Source: Thalassotalea sp. 273M-4 | GTDB lineage: Bacteria; Pseudomonadota; Gammaproteobacteria; Enterobacterales; Alteromonadaceae | DNA length: 64,000 nt | Assembly: GCF_041410465.1 (NCBI RefSeq) | Contig: NZ_CP166961.1 | Span: 2,728,001-2,792,000, forward strand | Direction: 5' to 3' | Part shown: in pieces, positions 56,347 to 64,000 of the stretch | Numbering within the stretch: position 1 is the first letter of the stretch | Layout: each line of letters opens with the position of its first letter | Notes under the pieces: model-generated | Told to the model about the DNA's origin: nothing | What the model saw: the letters and a program-made list of their open reading frames with translations, nothing else | Databases searched by the model: none | Position numbers and translations under genes: made by a program

Positions 56347-57717
56347 TTAAATCACTCTTGAAAAACGCTGTTTGTTGACATGTTGCTTCATGTAAGCGTC
56401 AAAGCTCATGCTAATCACTCGGATCAACAAGCGGGCTTTTTGCGAAACCTTAATTGAGTTCGCCGTGTTTTCAACCAACCCATCGTCAATAAACACATCG
56501 AGTAAAGGTAAGTCGTTAGCAAAGTATTGGTCAAAGTCGATGCCAAAATTTTGATTTATTTTTGATTTATCAAGGTAAAGGTTACACATTAATTCGCGGA
56601 TGACTTCGCCACGAATGACATCATCGGTGTTTAAAACCACACCTTTTTCTAATGCATTTTTGTGGGCTTCTATCGCTTGATAATAACTTTTCAAATCTTT
56701 GCTATTTTGGCTAAACGAGCGGCCAATATTGCTGATAGCCGAAACCCCTAAACCTAATAAATCACAATTGCCTTTGGTCGTATAACCTTGAAAATTACGA
56801 TGCAATTGGCCGCTATTTTGCGCCTTAGCTAATTCGTCGTTAGGTTTAGCAAAGTGATCCATACCAATAAACTCGTAACCAAATGAACATAGCTTTTCAA
56901 TGGACAGTTTCATTAGGGCAAACTTTTCACTGGCCGATGGTAACCATTCATCTCTTAATTTACGTTGCGCGGCAAAACGACTGGGTAAGTGGGCGTAACT
57001 AAATAATGAAATACGATCAACATCAAGCTCTTTTACTTTGTCTAACGTTGTCGAAAATTGCTCAACACTTTGATGCGGTAAGCCATAAATAAGGTCAATG
57101 TTGATGGATTTAAAACCCACATCTTTGGCATGAGCAATAAAATCACTAATGAATTCGGTTGACTGAACTCGATTAATCGCCTTTTGCACTTTTAAATCAA
57201 AATCCTGAATGCCCAAACTCAACCGGTTAAAACCGAGCGAGTATAAATGATCGGCAAACTCGAGTGCTATTTCACGAGGGTCTATTTCAATGCTCATTTC
57301 CATATGCTCAGAAAAATGAAAATGTTGCTTTAATAAAGTGACTAACCGGGTTAACTGCTCATTGGTTAAAAAGCTTGGTGTACCTCCGCCAAAGTGCAAC
57401 TGTTTAACCGTATATTGCCTAAACAATGGCGATCTTGAAGCGATTTCAGTCGCTAGGTAATCTAAGTATGCATCGGCTTTTTCTCGATGCCGAGTTACCA
57501 CCTTATTACAGCCGCAGTAGTAACATAGGCTATGGCAAAATGGGATATGAACGTACAGTGATAATTCTCGATTGTCTGAACTTTTGACCGCCTGAACAAA
57601 ATCGTCGGTGCAGAAGTTGTCTTTAAACTCCAAAGCCGTTGGGTAAGAGGTATATCTTGGTCCACTGGTATTGTATTTTTTTAGTAATGATTGATCAAAA
57701 AACTGACTGACATTCAT
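56347..57717 (-). CDS. hemN: Oxygen-independent coproporphyrinogen III dehydrogenase
   Basis: A 456-residue radical-SAM enzyme that decarboxylates coproporphyrinogen III to protoporphyrinogen IX without oxygen. The cluster cysteines C61, C65 and C68 are in HIPFCHSLCYYCGCNK; the extra Cys70 after them is the CxC typical of true HemN. RYTSYPTA and HFGGGTPSFL are also conserved. Length fits HemN (457 in E. coli) rather than the shorter HemW. Confidence 0.96.
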   Translation of the reverse strand: MNVSQFFDQSLLKKYNTSGPRYTSYPTALEFKDNFCTDDFVQAVKSSDNRELSLYVHIPFCHSLCYYCGCNKVVTRHREKADAYLDYLATEIASRSPLFRQYTVKQLHFGGGTPSFLTNEQLTRLVTLLKQHFHFSEHMEMSIEIDPREIALEFADHLYSLGFNRLSLGIQDFDLKVQKAINRVQSTEFISDFIAHAKDVGFKSINIDLIYGLPHQSVEQFSTTLDKVKELDVDRISLFSYAHLPSRFAAQRKLRDEWLPSASEKFALMKLSIEKLCSFGYEFIGMDHFAKPNDELAKAQNSGQLHRNFQGYTTKGNCDLLGLGVSAISNIGRSFSQNSKDLKSYYQAIEAHKNALEKGVVLNTDDVIRGEVIRELMCNLYLDKSKINQNFGIDFDQYFANDLPLLDVFIDDGLVENTANSIKVSQKARLLIRVISMSFDAYMKQHVNKQRFSRVI

Positions 57718-57793
57718 GCGTTTTCCTTTACCGCATTTTATTTAAAATGCTTTGTATAATGTTGCTCTGACCTAAAACCATCGTCGTTCTAGG

Positions 57794-58807
57794 TTAAATA
57801 TGTTTTGTTAGCTCTTGCATAAGCGCCTCAAGATGCAAGTCGCTGTCATTCAAACAAGGAATGTAGTGGTATGTTTCACCACCGGATTCGATGAATATTT
57901 CTTTGTTTTCTATCGCCAACTCTTCCAAAGTTTCTAAACAGTCAGCACTAAACGCTGGGCTGATAATGGCAATGTGCTTTTTACCCTGCTTTGCCAGCTG
58001 CACCAAGGATTGATCGGTGTACGGTTTAAGCCATTCAGCTTTGCCAAAACGAGACTGAAACGTCATTACGTACTGCTCTTTGTTTAGCTCTAATCGCGTG
58101 GCTAAAGCCTCTGTTGTTTGCTGACAAAAATAATAATACGGGTCACCTTGTGCAAAATAAGTTTGTGGCATTCCATGATATGACATCACCAGCACATCAG
58201 GCAGTCCATAACTGGCAATATGTTGTTTTACACTGTTTTCCAATGCCCTAATATAGGCCTCACTTTGATGATAACCGCTAATAAAGTCGATACTTGGTAC
58301 CCATCGCCACTGACTGACTTCGGCGGCAACCGCGTCAAAAGTAGAGCCAGTCGTAGGGCCGGAATACTGTGGGTACAGGGGTAGCACCACAATTTTATGA
58401 ACACCATGCTGGTGTAATTTTTTTAAGCCACTACCAATAGACGACTGGCCATAACGCATAGCCAATTCAACCACCACATCGTCACCATAAGATTGCGCTA
58501 GACGCTGTGCTAATTTATGCTTTTGCCTTTCACTAATAACCTTCATCGGTGAACCGTGATGGGTCCAAATACTTTGATACACTTGGGCCGATTTTTTTGA
58601 GCGCAATGGCAAGATAAAAATATGTAGGATCACCAACCAAAGCACTCGTGGCACTTCAATAACTCTAGGATCTGAGAGAAACTCAGATAAATATTCACGT
58701 AATGCCTTTTTGGTTGGTGCCTCAGGTGTGCCCAAATTGGTTAATAACACACCCGTTTTAACCGCTTGATAATTTGCTTGTTCTAACACACCATAAAACC
58801 GAGACAT
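57794..58807 (-). CDS. hemH: Ferrochelatase
   Basis: Inserts Fe2+ into protoporphyrin IX, the last step of haem synthesis. 337 residues. Family motifs are GVLLTNLGTPEAPTKKALREYL, the catalytic His in VMSYHGMPQ, and SPAFSADCLETLEELA near the end. It is read between hemL and hemN. Confidence 0.96.
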   Translation of the reverse strand: MSRFYGVLEQANYQAVKTGVLLTNLGTPEAPTKKALREYLSEFLSDPRVIEVPRVLWLVILHIFILPLRSKKSAQVYQSIWTHHGSPMKVISERQKHKLAQRLAQSYGDDVVVELAMRYGQSSIGSGLKKLHQHGVHKIVVLPLYPQYSGPTTGSTFDAVAAEVSQWRWVPSIDFISGYHQSEAYIRALENSVKQHIASYGLPDVLVMSYHGMPQTYFAQGDPYYYFCQQTTEALATRLELNKEQYVMTFQSRFGKAEWLKPYTDQSLVQLAKQGKKHIAIISPAFSADCLETLEELAIENKEIFIESGGETYHYIPCLNDSDLHLEALMQELTKHI

Positions 58808-58841
58808 TGGTATTCCTTTTTGCGTATCTAGTGCTTCACCT

Positions 58842-60140
58842 TTAGCGGCGTAAACGAGCGAAACACTTGTCGGCTATAGCCAGGGTTTGCTCGATGATCT
58901 CATCACTATGGCTGGTTGACAAAAAACCTGCTTCAAACGCTGATGGCGCTAAGTAGACGCCTTCTTCTAACATCAGGTGATAAAACTGCTTAAACACCTT
59001 TGCATCCACATTCATTGCTTGAGCATATGTGGTTACGGGTTTATCTTCATCTCCTGGGGCGACAAAGAAAATACCAAACATCGCGCCAACATAATTAACA
59101 CTTAATGGAATACCATGGTTGGCGGCAGCTGCTTTGAAACCTAGGGCTAATTTTTCTGTTGCCTTTGCCAGCGCTTGGTGTTTATCGCCGCTAGACAACT
59201 CGTTAAGGGCGGCTAACCCCGCAGCCATTGCAATCGGATTTCCCGATAGCGTGCCGGCTTGATAAACAGGCCCATTAGGGGCAATAAAGTCCATTATTTC
59301 GGCTTTTCCGCCAAAGGCACCAACGGGCATGCCACCACCAATGACTTTACCTAAAGTGGTTAAGTCTGGTTTTACCTGATAATGCGCCTGGGCACCGCCT
59401 AGAGCGACACGAAAACCGGTCATCACCTCGTCAAAAATCAACACACTGTTGTACTTGTCGCAGATGTTACGCAAACCTTGTAAAAAGCCTTCTACCGGTG
59501 GAATGCAGTTCATATTGCCGGCGACAGGCTCAACAATAATACACGCTATTTGATCGGGGTACTGAGCAAATACCTGCTCAACTTCGGCTAAATTGTTATA
59601 GGTTACCGTTAAGGTATGCTTGGCAAAATCGGCCGGAATACCAGGAGAGTTTGGTACTCCTAAGGTTAATGCCCCAGAGCCCGCTTTTACTAATAAAGAA
59701 TCGGCATGACCGTGATAACAGCCTTCAAACTTTAAAATTTTATCGCGTCCAGTGAAGCCACGAGCAAGACGGATCGCACTCATGGTCGCTTCGGTGCCCG
59801 AACTGACCATACGTACGCGTTCCATCGAAGGTACTAAGTGACGAACTTGTTCGGCCATGTCAATTTCAATGGCGGTCGGGGCGCCAAAACTTAAACCGTT
59901 TTGCGCACTGCTGACCACGGCTTGTAAAATAGCGGGATGATTGTGACCTAAAATCATCGGTCCCCAAGAGCCAACGTAGTCAATATAGGCTTTATCGGCA
60001 ACGTCGTAAATGTATGCACCTTGAGCGCGTTTGATAAAACATGGGGAACCACCAACACCGTTAAACGCCCTAACAGGAGAGTTAACCCCACCAGGAATAA
60101 TAGATCTGGCTTGTTCAAATAATTGTGTGGATGTTTGCAT
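58842..60140 (-). CDS. hemL: Glutamate-1-semialdehyde 2,1-aminomutase
   Basis: PLP enzyme converting glutamate-1-semialdehyde to 5-aminolevulinate. 432 residues. The PLP-binding Lys is in [18 protein letters not shown]; the [12 protein letters not shown] start and EPVAGNMN are also typical. First gene of the haem row; HemA encoded downstream supplies its substrate. Confidence 0.97.
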   Translation of the reverse strand: MQTSTQLFEQARSIIPGGVNSPVRAFNGVGGSPCFIKRAQGAYIYDVADKAYIDYVGSWGPMILGHNHPAILQAVVSSAQNGLSFGAPTAIEIDMAEQVRHLVPSMERVRMVSSGTEATMSAIRLARGFTGRDKILKFEGCYHGHADSLLVKAGSGALTLGVPNSPGIPADFAKHTLTVTYNNLAEVEQVFAQYPDQIACIIVEPVAGNMNCIPPVEGFLQGLRNICDKYNSVLIFDEVMTGFRVALGGAQAHYQVKPDLTTLGKVIGGGMPVGAFGGKAEIMDFIAPNGPVYQAGTLSGNPIAMAAGLAALNELSSGDKHQALAKATEKLALGFKAAAANHGIPLSVNYVGAMFGIFFVAPGDEDKPVTTYAQAMNVDAKVFKQFYHLMLEEGVYLAPSAFEAGFLSTSHSDEIIEQTLAIADKCFARLRR

Positions 60141-60360
60141 TAGAACCTCATGTTATCAAAGCGCTAACCGACGATTTACGTCAGCGAATTCATTGTTGAT
60201 TCTAATGATCTATTTTGGGGTTTGTTTTGATTGAAATCAGATATCGAGAATATTGCTAAAATTTTGTAACCAGTCGTAAAGCCAGATGCTCAAAATCGCC
60301 AAGATAAAGGCAATGAGGCATCAATGGCCTAAGCAACGCGAGACAATCTAAAAATAGCTC

Positions 60361-60783
60361 CTATTGGTTAAGCTTCTGTTTGGCTAAACGACGACCAAAT
60401 GATAAATCAGCAGAATATTTTCGCCGATTGATGATACGCATGATCAAATTTTTTGCGCCAAGAAAGATTAATACACAGCCGCCGAATAACGCCAAATCAT
60501 GGCTTAAAAATTGCGTAACCGACACCCCTACCCCAAATTGTATAAAAGGCAGCAATTCGTAAAGGGTATCTGGAATGCGGGTATTTAAAATGCTCTTAGC
60601 AAATTTACTTGGTGTATCTTTTCGGCGTGCTTGTGAGCGCATACACCAAACAAAAGCTCCGGCAAAGTAAAACAGTGCTGCAGGTAAAAACATCAACACA
60701 TTTTCAGACTTCACAAAACAAAGCCCACTCAATATAAAATACCCATAAGGTAAGTTTTCATATACAACGGATGGCATGCGCAT
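60361..60783 (-). CDS. Membrane protein of unknown function
   Basis: 140 residues with about four hydrophobic helices (about 14-29, 32-46, 77-92, 95-111) and a basic C-terminal tail. Not recognised. It lies between hemL and the TPR gene with its own spacing on both sides, so no operon link is evident. Confidence 0.6.
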   Translation of the reverse strand: MRMPSVVYENLPYGYFILSGLCFVKSENVLMFLPAALFYFAGAFVWCMRSQARRKDTPSKFAKSILNTRIPDTLYELLPFIQFGVGVSVTQFLSHDLALFGGCVLIFLGAKNLIMRIINRRKYSADLSFGRRLAKQKLNQ

Positions 60784-60937
60784 GTGTTTACAACCTTTTT
60801 TGAAATAACCAAGATTATTTCGTTACGACATGCACAAAATTATATCGAAAGCGATAAGCCCAATTTTGATTAAGATCAGCATTCTTCTTAGAGCACTAAG
60901 GAACAACCAGATGGTAACTTTTTAACCACTAAAGCAG

Positions 60938-61585
60938 TTATCTAGTGGTTAAATTCTGACGGCTTTCATTGAGTTTGGATTGCCATAGATCGAGTGCGGC
61001 ACGAGCTTTTGCCAAATAGCTATCGTCTTGGCGAAGATGAATGTAAGTTCGCATTGCCGAAAGGGCTATTTCCCAGTCTTGTTCCTGTTCAGCGACCATT
61101 GCCAGACCATAATAGCTGTTGGCAAATTCAGGTTGCAGTTCAATAGCGTAAGCAAATGAGTTAGCGGCTTTTTGCAAGTCATTCAACCCCAACATAGCAA
61201 ACCCCATATTCACGTGAGCTTCAGGTAAGTTGGGGTAACGTTGTAACACTTTATGCAATAATGTTATGGCTTGTTGATGATGCCCTATGCGCAGTAATTC
61301 AGCGGCATCTTTAAAGTGTTGCTGGGTTTGCAGTCCTTGTTGTTGTTCAACATGGCCATTGGGATCAATGTTGGCCAAGATAATTGGCTCTTTGACAGGA
61401 TCTTTTTTATCTATAGGGTCAAGTAAATACGTTGGTGTGGTGGCAAACTCATCATAGTTTTTTTGATCGCCAACGACCCAACTATCTGGACTTTGTTGTA
61501 AGAGAAAGCCAATCGAGGCAATCGCCGCAACTAACACCAAAAAAGCTTTCACTCTGATATCGTTAATAATTGACAAAAAAGGCAC
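60938..61585 (-). CDS. TPR protein with an N-terminal membrane anchor
   Basis: 215 residues: one membrane helix (about 13-30) then three to four tetratricopeptide repeats (about 87-200, with AHVNMGFAMLGLNDLQKAANSFAYAIELQP). TPR proteins hold partner proteins together. It diverges from ccsA, so a role in assembling c-type cytochromes is possible, as for NrfG or CcmI, but this is inference. Confidence 0.72.
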   Translation of the reverse strand: MPFLSIINDIRVKAFLVLVAAIASIGFLLQQSPDSWVVGDQKNYDEFATTPTYLLDPIDKKDPVKEPIILANIDPNGHVEQQQGLQTQQHFKDAAELLRIGHHQQAITLLHKVLQRYPNLPEAHVNMGFAMLGLNDLQKAANSFAYAIELQPEFANSYYGLAMVAEQEQDWEIALSAMRTYIHLRQDDSYLAKARAALDLWQSKLNESRQNLTTR

Positions 61586-61687
61586 GATATTAATTTCCTA
61601 GATAATAACCATTTAAACGGCAGTGCGAGTATATTAACATACAAGCTAATCGAGTATAAATTCAAAGCAACCGTTTTCTAAAAATCT

Positions 61688-62530
61688 ATGCAAACCATTA
61701 TCGCTACCCTAAGTAACCAATATAACGAGATGCTCTTTTTATGGGCAGCGTTGTTGTTGTACATAATTTCAGGCAGTGTGGCAATCATTACCACCGTCGT
61801 ATGGCGAAAATTGCCGCAAATTATTTTGTTCTTAACGTCTCTAGGGTTTGTCATTCATACCATTGCCATAGGATTGCGCTGGTATCGGTTAGAGCATGGC
61901 CCTTTCATCACCATGTTTGAGATATTATCTAGTAATATCTGGAGCTTAACCCTTATCTGGTTAATAACTTATATTAAAATACCGCACATTCGTTTTGCCT
62001 TAGTGATTGCTCAACCGGTTCTTTTTATGATGATGGGCTGGATGCTCATTAGCGAAACCCAAGATCCCATGTTCCCCAGTACTTATCAAACTATTTGGCT
62101 CTATATTCATGTGCTGTTTGGTAAAGTCTTCTTGGGGTTATTTTATATCGCCTTTGCACTTTCTTGTTTTATTTTGCTACGCAAATTTAAAAGTTGTCGG
62201 CGCTGGTTTAAACGCTTACCAGCCAATGAGAACATGGCTCTATTGGCCTTTCGCTTTATCGCGGTAGGGATGATTTTTGACACTTTAATGTTAATTGCTG
62301 GGGCAATTTGGGCACAAGATGCCTGGGGGCGCTACTGGGCTTGGGATCCATTAGAAACCTGGTCCTTTATCACTTGGTTATTAGTGGCGATGTTATTGCA
62401 CGCTAGAGTAACATGGAAAATATCACCACAAGTGAGCTCAGTGCTGGTGATAATTGTGTTTATCGTTGCCTTTGTTACCTTTTTTGGCGTTCCTTTTATG
62501 GCCACTGCGCCACACCGTGGGGTTATCTAA
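61688..62530 (+). CDS. ccsA: CcsA-type cytochrome c biogenesis protein (System II)
   Basis: A 280-residue integral membrane protein with about eight helices. The tryptophan-rich haem-binding motif WGRYWAWDPLETWS is intact near residues 217-230, with conserved His residues in flanking helices (VIHTIAIG, LHARVTW). CcsA with ResB/CcsB forms the System II haem lyase that carries haem across the membrane and joins it to CXXCH apocytochromes. It converges with resB. Confidence 0.9.
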   Translation: MQTIIATLSNQYNEMLFLWAALLLYIISGSVAIITTVVWRKLPQIILFLTSLGFVIHTIAIGLRWYRLEHGPFITMFEILSSNIWSLTLIWLITYIKIPHIRFALVIAQPVLFMMMGWMLISETQDPMFPSTYQTIWLYIHVLFGKVFLGLFYIAFALSCFILLRKFKSCRRWFKRLPANENMALLAFRFIAVGMIFDTLMLIAGAIWAQDAWGRYWAWDPLETWSFITWLLVAMLLHARVTWKISPQVSSVLVIIVFIVAFVTFFGVPFMATAPHRGVI

Positions 62531-62580
62531 AAAGTTAGAACCGCTAATTACAAGCTTTAAATGAGCCTTGAAAGAAACAT

Positions 62581-63561
62581 TTAAAGCTTGTCTAGCCAAC
62601 TACGGCGATTAAATCGTTGCCAATAAAACCAGCTTAAACAAAATACAGATAGCAATGATGATGCGAGTAGGTAGGCTTTAAATGGTTCATAGTGCACCGA
62701 AAAGCCCGCCCATGTCCTTAACCCTTGATAGGTTAACACTCCTTCAGCTAGTTTTAGTTGCTCACCCACACGCAAACTATAGCGCTGTTCACCATCTCGA
62801 ATAACCAAACTATGATACTTAGGCGGGGTAAGTTTCATCGCTTTTTGTTCCGTCAATAAATCATTATCTGGTGACAGCATGAACCAAAGTTGACGTTCAC
62901 TATTGGGTACTTGCCAAGTATTTGTTTGACTAAACTCATTGATTAAATAGGGAGGAAAGTTAATGCTACCCGTTGCAATATCAAAACGATCTAGTTGGTC
63001 AATATTTTGCCAACTCAATACCGCTGAATAGCCAATATTACTTGTTGAATAAAAACGATAGTTATTAATGACGAGAGGTTTATGCTCACCTATCACCAAC
63101 TCTCGTACAGGTTTTTCTTCAGCATATAATCTTATCCGAGTTTTGATATCTGTAATCGCAATAAAATTAGTAAACGCAAGTTCAACCGCTTCTAAAGAAA
63201 ACATGCCTGGCGAGAGATTATATTGATGCCAAAGTCCTTGTTTCACATCATGCAGTTTACCATCAAAAAGCCCACCTTCATGCAAACTAACACGGCCATC
63301 TAGGTAGGTTAAACGGCTCAATCCCGCCAGCACAACGGTAGCAAGTAAACTTAAATGGAAAAATAATAACGGGATATTCGCTTGAAATTTTTTATTACAG
63401 ACAATGGCTGCTGCCAGATTTAGCACCAACAAAACAAATGGCAATATCAACCAGTACAGAAATGATTGTTCAAAGTTATACGCAATTAATAACGCTAACA
63501 ATAAAGCCAACAATAGCGTAAAAGAGAATTTTAATGACGCTAACGCTCTAATAAAAAGCAC
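62581..63561 (-). CDS. resB: ResB-like cytochrome c biogenesis protein (System II)
   Basis: A 326-residue partner of CcsA. It has N-terminal helices (about 7-47 and 64-83), a periplasmic domain in the middle and a last helix near residue 300, the ResB layout but short (common ResB proteins have 400-650 residues). GTG start at 63561 with GAGGG just before. It is read after the multihaem cytochrome gene, 38 bases away, which suggests it serves that cytochrome. Confidence 0.83.
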   Translation of the reverse strand: MLFIRALASLKFSFTLLLALLLALLIAYNFEQSFLYWLILPFVLLVLNLAAAIVCNKKFQANIPLLFFHLSLLATVVLAGLSRLTYLDGRVSLHEGGLFDGKLHDVKQGLWHQYNLSPGMFSLEAVELAFTNFIAITDIKTRIRLYAEEKPVRELVIGEHKPLVINNYRFYSTSNIGYSAVLSWQNIDQLDRFDIATGSINFPPYLINEFSQTNTWQVPNSERQLWFMLSPDNDLLTEQKAMKLTPPKYHSLVIRDGEQRYSLRVGEQLKLAEGVLTYQGLRTWAGFSVHYEPFKAYLLASSLLSVFCLSWFYWQRFNRRSWLDKL

Positions 63562-63599
63562 TAATCCCTCTAGTATATAAGTGGAAATTGATTGCTAGT

Positions 63600-64000
63600 T
63601 TATCGCCTTCCACAGGTGTTTTCCATCCACTCTTTACCACTATTTCTGCTACTTTTACCGCAATCTTGTTCTCTCCAAGTCCCGCTTTGTCGCCAGTTTA
63701 ATATACGTAAACGGGCATTCTGATAATAAGGGCCGTTCGAATAACTGTTACCTCCGACATTGGTTCCTTCAGGTTGCCCGCCTTCAGGCCCTACATCGTT
63801 TAAATTAACCAATAGCGCTTTATTTTTCCATCCATGCGGAAGCGCGACATGACAAGATGAACAACGATAATTGGCTGAGCGTTCTCGATGATATCGATGC
63901 AAGTTGCCTTTACCGCCACAACAAAAGCCAGTATCGCCACCTGAGCCTCCACCATCCCCTGCATACACATTGCCGTCATGACAACGAAAGCACAATAAAT
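63600..64000 (-). CDS. Multihaem c-type cytochrome, C-terminal part
   Basis: The reading frame is open beyond position 64000, so only the last 133 or so residues are seen. Two CXXCH haem sites are visible: CFRCH and CSSCH, separated by a glycine-rich stretch (GDGGGSGGDTGFCCGG). Several His residues between them (HRYHRER) could be axial ligands. The C-terminal part is Gly/Asn-rich and ends with CGRR. Function unknown; adjacency to resB and ccsA suggests a dedicated maturation set. Confidence 0.8.
   Translation of the reverse strand, partial: LLCFRCHDGNVYAGDGGGSGGDTGFCCGGKGNLHRYHRERSANYRCSSCHVALPHGWKNKALLVNLNDVGPEGGQPEGTNVGGNSYSNGPYYQNARLRILNWRQSGTWREQDCGKSSRNSGKEWMENTCGRR

Noticed and set aside
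1..64000. CRISPR arrays, tRNA or rRNA genes, prophage genes
   Set aside because: No regularly spaced repeats, tRNA-like arms, rRNA sequence or phage structural genes were seen on reading the intergenic regions.

Overview
The window looks like the chromosome of a marine gammaproteobacterium of the order Alteromonadales, most like Colwelliaceae (Colwellia or Thalassotalea). This is inferred from the low G+C, the gene families present (TonB receptors without SusD, GH16 and GH3 enzymes, RraA, glnA-ntrBC, EpmA/EpmB with EF-P, hem genes) and the gene order. No database search was possible. I saw no tRNA, rRNA, CRISPR or prophage. One complete insertion sequence is present.

Layout. 1-1.8 kb: 5' part of priA, then rpmE. 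1.9-12.3 kb: a beta-glucan (laminarin) uptake and degradation block on the minus strand. It holds a GH16 endoglucanase lipoprotein with three tandem C-terminal modules, an intact TonB-dependent receptor, an IS3-family element with a perfect 4-bp target duplication, and a second receptor broken by a frameshift. 12.9-14.9 kb: a LytS/LytTR-type two-component pair. 15.3-24.7 kb: rraA, then histidine utilisation (hutI, and hutC-hutH-hutU behind two HutC-type operators), with a potassium channel and a GH3 beta-glucosidase lying between hutI and hutC. 25.2-34.2 kb: an NfeD-SPFH-SPFH set, small membrane proteins, a yihY-pip-dtd-(GNAT/Rossmann fusion) operon, a urate-oxidase-like membrane protein and sodB. 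34.3-41.4 kb: typA and the nitrogen control block glnA-(DUF4124)-ntrB-ntrC, with a sigma54 promoter and NtrC-like sites. 41.5-46.8 kb: a MerC-type protein behind a palindromic operator, the EF-P modification set (epmA, efp, epmB) and three little-known genes. 46.9-53.8 kb: a ccmI-like gene behind an EAL signalling protein, then a divergent operon of a polyferredoxin membrane protein, a P19-type iron/copper protein and a TlpA thioredoxin. 54.1-60.1 kb: haem synthesis (hemL, hemH, hemN, hemA and a HemX/CcsA-like protein). 60.4-64 kb: membrane and TPR proteins, CcsA and ResB (System II cytochrome c assembly) and the end of a multihaem cytochrome c.

Two themes connect the genes. The first is carbon and nitrogen scavenging: laminarin import and hydrolysis, histidine catabolism releasing ammonia and glutamate, and ammonia assimilation under NtrBC. 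The second is haem, iron and cytochrome c in the last 17 kb: a possible periplasmic metal and redox system (ferredoxin-P19-TlpA), five haem-synthesis-linked genes, and System II haem-attachment proteins next to a multihaem cytochrome, with a CcmI-like System I protein nearby. The observations most worth following up are the ferredoxin-P19-TlpA operon, the coexistence of System I-like and System II-like genes beside a multihaem cytochrome, the GH16 enzyme with three CCGG-containing modules, the GNAT-Rossmann fusion, and the frameshifted receptor next to the IS.
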